From the NCBI GenBank assembly GCA_037043455.1, contig JAWPHD010003069.1:1-64000 (forward strand): 64,000 nucleotides of DNA. Direction: 5' to 3'. The position numbers and the translations under genes were made by a program. The DNA is from Cyrtodaria siliqua (lineage: Eukaryota > Mollusca > Bivalvia > Adapedonta > Hiatellidae). The notes below the pieces were generated by a model. That model searched no databases, was not told the origin of the DNA, and was given only the letters and a program-made list of their open reading frames with translations. The number at the start of each line of letters is the position of its first letter. Position 1 is the stretch's first letter. Below, one piece after another: positions 47,097 through 55,649 of this stretch.

Positions 47097-49340
47097 AAAT
47101 GTGTAATGCATGCATTACAAGCAGCTTGCAGTAAATTTGTCCCAACAAAAACTGCAAGAACTAAAGATAAATTTCCTTGGATTAACTCTACACTCACTAG
47201 GTTGTACAGAAAGAGAGATAGACTGTACAAAAAACAGGCCAAAACAAAGAAATCCAAGGATAGGGAAAACTATTTAAAAACAAAACACATCACACGCATA
47301 CAAACTAAACAAGCTTACCAAAAATATCTAAAAGACATACTTAATGTAAACCAAAATCAAGAAAACAGTCCACAAAATTCCACTATACCTAATAAACCTA
47401 ACACTAAAAAACTGTATACATTACTTAAACATTCAAAACAAGACTCGGCCAGTGTAGCTCCTCTAAAAAAGGACAACATCTGCTACCCCGATGATACTAA
47501 GAAGGCGACAATACTGAATGAACCGTTTCAGTCAGTATTTAGCCAAAGGTCACCACTGTCCCTGAAATCTCTCTGTAATATGAAGCTCCAGAATATAAGC
47601 GATCAAAATCTCAACTCCCCTCAGGAATGTAAGGCACAAATTAAAATGCCTGACATAGAGATAGCAACAAAGGGTATAGAAAAATTGTTAATAAACCTAA
47701 ACCCTCATAAAGCTGCAGGTCCAGACCAAATAAGACCGATCTTACTGAAAAATCTCGCCAAAGAGATTTCTCCAATCATACAGAAGATTTTCCAGAAATC
47801 TGTTAAAACTGGAGAATTACCCTTAATATGGAAAACTGCCAATGTTTCCCCGGCATATAAAAAAGGCGATAAGTCCAATGCTGCAAACTACCGTCCAATA
47901 TCCCTTACCTGTATTCTATGTAAAACCCTTGAACATGTTATCGCCTCCTCCATTACAAAACATTTCACTAATATTGGAATCTTCTATGATCTCCAACATG
48001 GCTTTAGAGAAAAAAGGTCTTGTGAAACGCAGCTAACAATGCTTGTGGATGAACTGTACAAATCAGTGAACTCCAAGAAGCAAGTAGACCTTATACTACT
48101 TGACTTCAGCAAAGCATTTGATAAAGTCAACCATGAGAAACTGCTTCTCAAACTGTCCGCATATGGAATAAGAGGGACCACCCTAACGTGGATCAGGTCA
48201 TTTCTCAACAACCGCACACAGTGTGTAGTTGTTAACGGATCCCAGTCATCAAGCATATCTGTCTCATCTGGAGTGCCCCAAGGATCCGTACTAGGCCCCC
48301 TACTGTTTCTTGCATACATAAATGATCTTCCCTCCCAGATAAACTCTCGGGTCCGGTTATTTGCAGATGACACTGCCATACACCTTGCAATCACTCAAGA
48401 AAAACAATCACAAACACTACAGACAGACTTATGCACTCTTGAACAGTGGGAAAAACAGTGGGACATGGAGTTTAACCCGTCAAAATGTCAAGTTATACAC
48501 ATCACAAGGTTAAAGAAACACATCGACACAACCTATTACTTACATAACACTAAACTTGAGTCTACCTCCTCTGCAAAATACTTAGGCCTCACTATTGCAG
48601 AGGACTTACAATGGAACACACACATCAACAACATCACCAAAAAAGCAAATCAAACATTAGGGTTTTTAAGGAGAAACATCAAGGTACATTCTGAAGATCT
48701 AAAGTACATGGCCTATAAAACCTTTGTCCGCCCTCAGCTGGAGTACTGCTCAAGTATCTGGTCACCTCATACTGAGAATGCCATAAACCAGATCGAGGCC
48801 GTACAGCGCCGGGCAGCACGCTGGGCAAAACACGACTACAGACGGACCAGTAGTGTCACTGAGATGCTCCAGTCCCTACAGTGGAGAAGACTAGACCAAA
48901 GACGTATCGACAGTCGACTCTCCCTATGTTACAAGATCACAAATGACCTGGTAGCTATCCCTCTAAAAGACTACATGACGCTGACGAACAGACAATCCCG
49001 ACATTCACACTCGCTTGCTTTCAAATTAATTGACGCAACCGCTGACTACTACAAATTCTCCTTTTTCCCCAGAACAGTCTTCCACTGGAATTCATTAGCT
49101 CCTGACATCCCTATATTACCCAATATAGAACAGTTCAATTCTGCAGTCAGCAGAATTGAACATATCTCACCATAAATTCAATGTTTGTTTTTATTTTTAA
49201 ACCTAACATCCAAAAACTTCAATGTTTTTCTTAAATTTGTTTTATATATATTTTTAAAATACTAACAGTCTTTGTCGGTATGACGACGCATGCCTAGGTC
49301 CCCAGCAGGGGTTTGGCATTAAAGGAAGATAGATAGATAG
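47097..49340 (+). mobile_element. 5'-truncated non-LTR retrotransposon
   Basis: The insert starts around 47097 inside ORF2, lacking the endonuclease. It includes the reverse transcriptase frame (47106-49175) and a ~160-bp 3' UTR, and ends in GATAGATAGATAG. 5' truncation with a short simple-repeat tail is typical of target-primed reverse transcription. The flanks share only GTGTA, so the target duplication is uncertain. It lies inside the element at 46190-49920. Confidence 0.88.
47106..49175 (+). CDS. Non-LTR retrotransposon reverse transcriptase (ORF2 C-part)
   Basis: An RNA-dependent DNA polymerase that copies element RNA at a nicked target. The frame has 689 uninterrupted codons. Residues 1-80 are the linker normally following the endonuclease (FPWINSTLTRLYRKRDRLYK). 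The reverse transcriptase spans about 205-500 with AAGPDQI (203-209), NYRPISL, LLDFSKAFDKV (catalytic Asp at 333), SGVPQGSVLGPLLF and FADD (419-422). The C-terminal part has RPQLEYCSSIWSP and IEAVQRRAARW, as in the jockey/CR1 group. No endonuclease or ORF1 is present because the copy is truncated. The intact frame indicates a recent insertion. The listed Met is not a natural start. Confidence 0.95.
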   Translation: MHALQAACSKFVPTKTARTKDKFPWINSTLTRLYRKRDRLYKKQAKTKKSKDRENYLKTKHITRIQTKQAYQKYLKDILNVNQNQENSPQNSTIPNKPNTKKLYTLLKHSKQDSASVAPLKKDNICYPDDTKKATILNEPFQSVFSQRSPLSLKSLCNMKLQNISDQNLNSPQECKAQIKMPDIEIATKGIEKLLINLNPHKAAGPDQIRPILLKNLAKEISPIIQKIFQKSVKTGELPLIWKTANVSPAYKKGDKSNAANYRPISLTCILCKTLEHVIASSITKHFTNIGIFYDLQHGFREKRSCETQLTMLVDELYKSVNSKKQVDLILLDFSKAFDKVNHEKLLLKLSAYGIRGTTLTWIRSFLNNRTQCVVVNGSQSSSISVSSGVPQGSVLGPLLFLAYINDLPSQINSRVRLFADDTAIHLAITQEKQSQTLQTDLCTLEQWEKQWDMEFNPSKCQVIHITRLKKHIDTTYYLHNTKLESTSSAKYLGLTIAEDLQWNTHINNITKKANQTLGFLRRNIKVHSEDLKYMAYKTFVRPQLEYCSSIWSPHTENAINQIEAVQRRAARWAKHDYRRTSSVTEMLQSLQWRRLDQRRIDSRLSLCYKITNDLVAIPLKDYMTLTNRQSRHSHSLAFKLIDATADYYKFSFFPRTVFHWNSLAPDIPILPNIEQFNSAVSRIEHISP

Positions 49341-50633
49341 TGTATTTTCGTTACGAAAAAATCTTCGGCAAAATTATCTAAACAAAAACATAACGTCACG
49401 TGGGCCTGTCAATCATTATTTTGACACATTAAATTTGCAAATTAAGAAAGAGTTTTCTGATTTGATTGGTGGAAGGTCCAGATTATTTGTAAACTATTTC
49501 TGAAAGAAGCTATGTTTATGGTTGGAAAGTCACGGACATAATTGCCGCGATTTCATTGGCCAATGGACACACGTCTGACGGTCGTGTCAGGATAAGTTGT
49601 TGTCAAATGGTGTGAAATGCGCGTGTGGGTTAATTAGTTGTTTATTGAAATAATGCCACAAATTAAGCTGCCTGGGGCGAGATTGTTGATTGTACCGAAA
49701 GTTGTTTGATCTTATTAACAATCGCTAGTGGCGAAAAACAGCGGCCAGTTTTTTCAGTTATAAGAAAGAAATTCTGATATGGCTAGTTTGCCACTTGATT
49801 TGTTCTGAAATGGAAATGTCCGTCGGGCAAGTGGTGGGCAACCAGATTTGCGAAGGTCACTTGCCCGCACCCAAAATCCACTTGCCCGGGGCGTCGGGCA
49901 ACCGTATTTCCGGAACCCTGCCGCTGTTACTGGTCCAATATGGCTGGTTTTCAAACTTGTTCGAGATTTCAACAACAATAACAATCTGATAAAGATTGGT
50001 AAAGATCGGATGAACAATGAAGCCCCTATCGTCTTAACGAGGCAAAATATAACAATATAGCATTTTTAACTAAATCAAGGACCTTGACTCTGCTGTTACT
50101 AGTCCGATATGGCTGGTTTTCGAACTTGTCCGAGCTTTCTGTGCAAAGTTGACATGACTAATAAATACAATGAATGATATTTCAAACGTTTAATGCATTT
50201 AATCACAAGTTTTGTTCATTTTTGTTGTCCAAAAGTCACAGTTAATGCCCATAATGCCCGATTAATTAAAATTATAATTTCCAGCATTACTAATTGAATT
50301 TTATATTCAGTCGCTGCAAAGCCTGTCATAGGAACCCAGTATCCATAATCCGGGCATTCAAATTTTCACACAACCAATTTTCCAAAAATAAAAGTCTAAT
50401 TGTCTTCTGCTTCCGTTTTTTTATAAAGTTTTTGAATAAAAATGACTGCAATCAGAAAAAGGTGCACTCTTTACCTGTGCAGATTGGACTTGACGAACTC
50501 CGAGTTTGTCGCATAGCTGATTGCTACTCCGAGTAGCTTTAACATCAAAACTCCATGTAAGTAAACGACTTGTAAATTCCTAACTCGGCGTGAAGGAGTT
50601 AAGTTACATGTAGTTTGCGTGAGCTGTACTGTA

Positions 50634-51098
50634 TGTACAATGATGCAGTAGTCAGTATGCATTTTTGGCGATGTCTCTGATGACGTAATGCAATATTTAT
50701 GTTAACATATGTTAATAAAGGTTTATTCAACTGAACTACTATGGTTGTCTAGGCAGGCATTGTATTATGCTGTCAAGTTATATTTTCAGAAATATCAACA
50801 TACATACATGTACGGATTTTGTGCATACTCTACCTAGGCTACATACTTAGGATCAAACTCCCCGCAGTGCTTACTTCCCCTATCTGTTACAGTAACCACT
50901 GCCACCACACAAATTTATAGCTGAAATCCAGCTAAGTTTAGTTTTTTGGTTAAATATTTTTTAGGTCATACTATAGGAAAATAGAGTGAAAAACGGTATC
51001 TGGTTACATAAATAATTTATTTATTTAAAAAAAATCAATTTTAGCAAATTATATATATTTAATATGCACACCGGTTACTTGGTAACTTGTAAACAAAC
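50634..51098. other. Intronic sequence, no recognised feature
   Basis: AT-rich sequence separating the nested element from the helicase-like exon. Confidence 0.4.
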
Positions 51099-51278
51099 AT
51101 GTATTCCATTGAGAACATTACAGAAGCCGTGCGTAAATTTAATAAAGAGTTTACACCCAAGCCAAAACAGGTTGAATGTTTTCAACATATTCTCAAAGGT
51201 GATGATGTTATTGCCAATTTGCCTGTTGGTTACGGCAAGAGTTTGCTGTACCAAGCATTACCTAGTGTATCGCCATTT
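51099..51278 (+). CDS. RecQ-like helicase N-terminal exon (fragment)
   Basis: SF2 RecQ-type helicases unwind DNA using ATP. The frame starts at an ATG, and residues 20-52 read KPKQVECFQ (upstream aromatic/Gln motif), GDDVIANLPVGYGKS (motif I, Walker A, catalytic Lys-Ser) and LLYQALP. Homology stops there; the next bases continue open briefly and end in a stop at 51311. No DEVH, motif III or C-terminal helicase motifs follow within the window. RecQ-like genes of this type are abundant in bivalve genomes, often near mobile DNA, so this may be a transposed first exon or gene relic inside STIM intron 1. Confidence 0.6.
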
Positions 51279-51548
51279 TGTAACCACATGACCTCAGCTA
51301 TCGTCACGTGATTTGTGTGGTGCAGGGATTATTGGTTACAGTATCACTGCAGTTCGCGGAGGTTGACTTAGAATTCAATTCACCCCAGTAGGCACCCCTC
51401 CTCATCACACTCTACTGGCGAACATTTAAATTCTCAACTGCAACAACAATATATATTAAAGGTATTTTAATATATGCTGATGTTCTGGAATGAAACCTTG
51501 TTTATAGTGTTTGCAGATGTTGCATAATAATAACGCTTAAAAGAAAAA

Positions 51549-51947
51549 AAATGTTTGTTTCCGCTTACCCGACCACAACTATTATTTAGCCGCCGACCCT
51601 AACTTTTTTTATTGCAAAAAAAAATAAAAATAAAATAATAAAAAGTTGAACCCATGAAACAAGGTTTCTTATGGAGATAAAAAATAAAAATAAAACAATA
51701 TTCCTCTAGTGAGATTTGAACCCACGACCCCTGGGGTTTCCAGTGTACATTAAATTACCAAATATTGAAAAAGGGCCATAACCATGTATTATCTAGGTAG
51801 TAATACCACAGTGGTAATACCTTCCCCAGTATTTTTTATCATATTAAAAGTGTTTTTCATTAACAAAAATAAGTTAAAAAAAAAAAGTTTTGCTACCTAC
51901 CGACCCTATTTTTTTGGAAGCCGTTAGCAGAAACAAACCATTTTTTT
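51549..51947. mobile_element. Possible MITE with GTTTGTTTC ends
   Basis: GTTTGTTTCCGCTTAC at the left and the complement of GTTTGTTTCTGCTAAC at the right bound about 400 bases. CCGACCCTA lies near both ends. A matching fragment (CCGACCAACCTACCCTA and AGCAGAAACAAAA) occurs at 59462-59510. No target duplication is clear. Confidence 0.5.
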
Positions 51948-52458
51948 AGGGCCTAAACATACTAACATGCATACATGTAGCTAAGTCAACGCCCAAACTT
52001 TTTTAATTGATCGACACATTTAATCATTGAAAGATCAAACACTGGAATACACATCCAGTTTTATCCACAGTAAATTAATTTCTTTTCATTTAAATACATC
52101 ACAACAGCTTTCACCTCATTTACCTTTGAAGCTTCTTATCAGTGCTGAATCTGGATTTAAATACATTGCTTAGTTCAATACTTACAAATTTGTGTGTAAG
52201 AGGCCAAATCTCGAAATCAGTACTGGGATGTGTAAAATACAGCTGTTCCCAACCCCAATGACCACGAAAAAGCTGCTGTGTTCAATTTATAGTAATTGAT
52301 TAATTCTTCGCAACGGTGAATGTACCTGTATCAAATCAAGGCTTAACTGAATACATTTTTCTATCAGCCGTATTAAATAAATGTACATGTACAGATTTAC
52401 ATGTATATGAAAGTAATGAGATTGGTTACATTACAGACATCCATGATCGGACTGGTCA
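51948..52458. other. Intronic sequence, no recognised feature
   Basis: No gene, repeat or inverted structure recognised. Confidence 0.4.
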
Positions 52459-52466
52459 TGAAGGTG

Positions 52467-52816
52467 CAGTGTATTAGGCAGAAATTCAAGAACTGGGTGT
52501 GCAAATATGCAAACAGGGTGTGCAAAATAATTTGCTAACACGCGTTACGCGCCTCTTTGCAACAAGTAGGTGTCTCTTGGGTAATTTATTTTCACAAATG
52601 AAGGTGAAAAGGGTGCATTTTAGACCATCTTTCTTCTATAAATGTATGCAAAACATAACATTATTGAGAAAGTAAGAGTTCGGAAGTGTTGTTTAGACAA
52701 AAAAAACAAAAACAAAATTAATTTTTTTAACCCACCCACTCCTCCAAATATTGGCCTTGATTTTTCAAAAACGGCCGTGCAAAAGATGGCTGCACGGTTG
52801 GCTGGCTAATACACTG
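52467..52816 (-). mobile_element. 350-bp hAT-type MITE, copy 2
   Basis: The ends CAGTGTATTAGGC and GGCTAATACACTG are flanked by a perfect 8-bp duplication TGAAGGTG (52459-52466 and 52817-52824), diagnostic of hAT insertion. It is homologous to 38855-39203 in inverse orientation. Confidence 0.94.
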
Positions 52817-52824
52817 TGAAGGTG

Positions 52825-53931
52825 TTACGCCCCTGCATAACTCTGGTGTTCCTGATCCGATTTGGCTGGTTTTTCGAAATTGTCTAAGCTTACATTGATA
52901 TTAACAATCTGTGCAAGTTTGGTAAAGATCAATAATAAATCACAGACCTAATAACAAATAGATTGGACACTACGAAAATTATCTAAATTTCACGTGGCAC
53001 AATGTGAAAAATTCACAAATTATTTCCCAACTTTAAACACATATATTATGAAGAGATTTATAGATACAAGCTTCATTCATGTTAAATACCATCACAAATT
53101 TAATTTTCTTTCCAATGATAGTATTTTTCTTTCTCTTACATTTAGAGCAAAAAAGGAGTTTGACGGAAACTTAGACAATGTCAAAACCTTGATTTTTAAG
53201 AGAAAAGCGAAAAATTGTGACATTTTTAACTTTAAACATCTTTTTATACAATTTCTTACTTTCAAAATAAACCTAAATTATTATAATACCATTTTGATAT
53301 TCACTATAAATCGTTTAAATGTATTCTCATCAAAATCAGTGAACAATTGAGAGAGGAGGAAAAGTAAAGGTGCCACGTGATATTCATTGGTTAAGATAGG
53401 AAGTTTCCTATCTGTTTATTAATAGGTCTGTGAAAATATTGGTACTGTTGATACTGTGTTCGAAGCCAATCCTAAACCATCGTTTCTTAGGCCCGTTTTG
53501 ATTATTGTATATTCTGGTATTGTCGTTAAGACATTCTGACTTCCGGTTCCCTTTTGTCTTTTTAGGTTGTAGTTGTTTTTTTTTGTTAGTTGTTTGGCCT
53601 GAATTTGGAAGGATGTTGTGCCCAATGTTTGTTTAGCCTACTTTTGAAAGAATTTATGGTGGGTGCCTCAATGAAGGTGCTAGAGTGTTTACAAGGCTTA
53701 ATATGGCATTTTTCAGCAAAACAAGGGCCATAACTCCGGTGAAATTAATCTGATCTGGCTGGTTTGCGAACTTGTCCGCGCTTTCATTGATATAAAGACA
53801 CTGGTAAAGTTCCGTAAAGATCCGATTAATAATGAAGGCCCTAGAGTGTTCACATTGCAAAAGTGAATGGACGACGGACGGACGACGGACAACTTGTCAT
53901 CCCATAAGCTCTACTGGCCAAAGGCTAAAAA
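52825..53931 (+). mobile_element. Core-repeat element family 2, 3' part, interrupted
   Basis: A family-2 unit (CCTGATCCGATTTGGCTGGT... GTTTGGTAAAGATC) lies at 52825-52945. Another at 53680-53850 leads into the 3' end: GGACGACGGACGGACGACGG and CATAAGCTCTACTGGCC. The stretch 52946-53679 between them has no family match and encodes no recognisable protein despite a 118-codon open frame in AT-rich sequence. Confidence 0.6.
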
Positions 53932-54324
53932 TGAAAGATTCAAGATAAAATTACAAATGAAGCAACAGGCCCATATGGATGGCATAGTATTTGGGACAGT
54001 TTGAGACTGTCAAGTGTTGCCATTGGCTGTCAAACTTGGCGAATGAGCTGCCCAGTTTATGCCGCGGTGTATAGATTTCACACGATTTCTGCATCTATTC
54101 ACTCCGGGCGATTGTGCGCACAACAATTCGGCATATGCCAAATGGCCCCGTTCAAATGGCGCATTTCGGTGTAGTGATCATGTGACCAGCATATACCGCA
54201 TATGTTGATCGGCATATACAATAAGGTGTACCCACTGTTACTCTCTAAGTCGGGAGGTAACTCAATTTACTCAGGGCCTAGCACAACCTATTTTAAAACT
54301 AGAAATAATAAAATGCTACTTTAC
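53932..54324. other. STIM intron 1, promoter-proximal part
   Basis: No repeat or exon recognised immediately downstream of STIM exon 1. Confidence 0.4.
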
Positions 54325-54469
54325 CTTTATCAGGCAATGGAATTTTTTCTGTATCTGACAACTTTTTTTCCTCATCTGCAGTGCTGATAGCTGCTTGTGT
54401 TTTTGTAAATGTAAAGCTTAGAGAAATTAAAAAAAGAAAAAAATACACTTTGCGATACGAACACTGCAT
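54325..54469 (-). CDS. Stim: STIM exon 1: signal peptide and luminal spacer
   Basis: 48 codons plus one base. The N-terminus has a short basic region (YRK), a hydrophobic core (VYFFLFLISLSFTF) and a small-residue site (TKTQA-A), a textbook ER signal peptide, followed by an acidic/Lys spacer (STADEEKKLSDTEKIPLPDK). The donor is AAAG|GTAAAG, phase 1, and its last G completes the GAT codon at the start of exon 2 (19470), giving PDK-DCRQGDTVC as expected just before the STIM EF hand. On its own the exon is not diagnostic; the phase match, strand and protein order make the case. An upstream ATG (54480) is in another frame and meets a stop. Confidence 0.75.
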
Positions 54470-54968
54470 GACTGAAACATCGTATTCAACGTAATCAAAA
54501 AGACATTTTTAGAGAATGTGAATATCTCCAAATTGAATGTGTAAAACTTTTATCCTAAAAATAAAATGCGTTCAAACACTATTATCCTTTTCATTATCAT
54601 TCTCTATCAAAATCGGTAAAGATATATTATTCACAACGAATCACGAATCACAGTCCCTCAACGACACGACACGACTTCCTATATTCATTTGGATACCTTT
54701 CGTTTAGATTTTACCTACGGTTATCGGTGTTGTTGTTTTTAAAGTAAAGAAATGCAAATTTTTCGTGTTTTAATGAAAACAAATTACAGTGCTGAAAATA
54801 TATTTCGTTATGTTTGAAAGTAAAATACACTTTATACTGTTCAATTCATCGACGTTATTTCAGCAAACATATTTAACTAAACGACAACTTCGGCAAATGT
54901 AACAGCCAAGCCCAAATGGCAATTCTTAGTTTTGATTGGTAAACACGATATTGACACGTGGTTTTGTT
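54470..54968. promoter_or_regulatory. Putative bidirectional STIM/SRA1 promoter
   Basis: 499 bases separate the divergent start codons. Visible sites are an ETS-like ACTTCCT (54673-54679), an inverted CCAAT box ATTGG (54935-54939) and an E-box CACGTG (54955-54960) just before the SRA1 ATG. No consensus TATA box sits at an obvious distance for either gene. Transcription start sites and 5' UTR introns cannot be seen from sequence. Confidence 0.6.
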
Positions 54969-54996
54969 ATGATGGCAGCCTCCAGAACTAGGCCAG
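54969..54996 (+). CDS. SRA1: SRA1 exon 1 (N-terminal nine codons)
   Basis: SRA1 encodes the steroid receptor RNA activator protein; in vertebrates the transcript also acts as a non-coding coactivator RNA. The exon reads MMAASRTRP plus one base and ends at CCAG|GTAGAT in phase 1. Joined to exon 2 it gives RPGNPDRGWNDPP, matching the very short N-terminus of SRA proteins in which KPGNKERGWNDPP follows eight residues or so of leader. A second ATG at 54972 could also serve as the start. The intron to exon 2 is 5.7 kb and full of mobile elements. Confidence 0.75.
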
Positions 54997-55172
54997 GTAG
55001 ATACATTTATGAATTTCTATGTTAATTAATAAATAATTCGTTAGTTCTAATAAATAAACTTCTTTTCGTGTATATAAAATAAACAGTTTATATATTTTAA
55101 TCAGTCTGAAGTTCTCAATAAAGTAGAGGAAATGGTTTTTGTTGACATTTTCAGCAGTAAAATAATAATTTC

Positions 55173-55326
55173 CAAGGGACGTAACTCCATTATGTTTAAA
55201 TCGCACATCCCACGAACATATCTCCAGCTAAGTGTCACATTGTTAGAAAATGTGCAGCCAAACGTGGGCTCGAACCCAGGACCTTCGTAATACCGTTCCG
55301 ATGCTCTACCAACTGAGCTAACCGGC
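55173..55326 (-). mobile_element. tRNA-derived SINE, family B, copy 1
   Basis: On the minus strand the head is GCCGGTTAGCTCAGTTGGTA then GAGCATCGGAAC, with a good D arm and a threonine-like GGT in the anticodon position. The B box GGGTTCGAGCCC follows, then a ~75-bp body ending with TAATGGAGTTACGTCCC. The acceptor stem and the last T-stem pair are mismatched and a second copy sits nearby, so this is a SINE, not a tRNA gene. Confidence 0.82.
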
Positions 55327-55427
55327 TGGACAATGAAATATCAATCTACATTTGTATACTAGCTTCCTATGATATCAAGGGTTCTATGGTATCATGATAG
55401 TGTCAAATCTATTCATAAGTTTAAGTT

Positions 55428-55593
55428 ACAGGGATGTAACTCCATTATGTGTAAACGGATTACCAAAATCGCACATCCCACGAACATATCTCTAGCTAAA
55501 TGTCACAGGGTTAGAAAATGTGCAACCAAACTGGGCTCGAACCGGGGACCTTCAGACTACCGTTCCGATGCTCTACCAACTGAGCTAACCGGT
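55428..55593 (-). mobile_element. tRNA-derived SINE, family B, copy 2
   Basis: It has the same head and body as the copy at 55173-55326, here with a well-paired anticodon stem (TCGGA/TCTGA around ACGGTAG) and B box GGTTCGAGCCC. The two copies are on the same strand about 100 bases apart. Confidence 0.82.
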
Positions 55594-55596
55594 CTA

Positions 55597-55645
55597 AATA
55601 ACCTATACTGTGTTGATGAGCCGTTAAACAACATTCACTTCAATT
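55597..55645 (+). mobile_element. SINE family A tail fragment
   Basis: ACTGTGTTGATGAGCCGTTA then AACAACATTCACTTCAATTC matches the tail of the SINE at 24163-24335. It abuts SINE family B copy 2 directly. Confidence 0.7.
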
Positions 55646-55649
55646 CTTC

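Larger units (their letters stand above)
46190..49920. mobile_element. hAT-like element with 5-bp duplication, hosting a LINE
   Basis: The ends CAGGGTTCTGAAAATA and (complement) CAGGGTTCCGGAAATA match at 14 of 16 positions. CCGCT flanks both ends (46185-46189 and 49921-49925), and removing the insert restores the core-repeat unit. Subterminal GGCAAGTGGATTTT motifs occur inside both ends. Without the LINE the element is about 1.5 kb and encodes no transposase. The left end recurs at 63813-64000. Confidence 0.9.
45190..50145 (+). mobile_element. Core-repeat element family 2 (~162-bp units), split
   Basis: It begins CAAGAATTCCAAGAGGGCCT with GACGCTCTACTGGC. Units then repeat GCATTTTTAACTAAATCAAG and GGCCATAACTC, TGGCTGGTTTTCGAACTTGT, and GGTAAAGATCGGATGAACAA near 45392, 45830, 45992, 46155 and 50060, about 162 bases apart where contiguous. 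A/T simple sequence lies at 45465-45620. The unit beginning at 46155 is cut after CCGCT and resumes at 49921 with CCGCT. Confidence 0.8.
45042..50631. mobile_element. Tc1/mariner-type TIR element split by a nested insertion
   Basis: The two ends carry perfect 20-bp inverted repeats, CAGTACAGCTCACGCAAACT, 5.6 kb apart, each flanked by TA (45040-45041 and 50632-50633). An uninterrupted relative of 196 bp with the same ends is at 58739-58934. The left fragment is about 45042-45189 and the right fragment about 50146-50631. Everything between is a later insertion. Confidence 0.82.
19471..54324 (-). other. Stim: STIM intron 1 (about 34.9 kb)
   Basis: This interval separates two exons that join in the same phase (phase 1) and together reproduce the STIM N-terminus. 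It contains no other convincing host exon. Most of its length is transposable elements, listed separately. Small alternative exons could be hidden in it. Confidence 0.7.

Noticed and set aside
48900..49340. LTRs or poly-A tail around the reverse transcriptase element
   Set aside because: No direct terminal repeats were found; the 3' end is a GATA simple repeat, as in non-LTR elements.
52994..53350. 118-codon open frame on the plus strand
   Set aside because: Phe/Asn/Lys/Ile-rich translation of AT-rich DNA without any motif.
54325..54480. STIM start at the ATG at 54480
   Set aside because: That frame meets TAA in the T-rich tract 17 codons on; the ATG at 54469 gives the open frame with a proper signal peptide.
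55254..55326. Functional tRNA-Thr(GGT) gene on the minus strand
   Set aside because: A and B boxes and the D arm are good, but acceptor and T stems mismatch. The segment continues into a body shared with a second copy, so it is a SINE.
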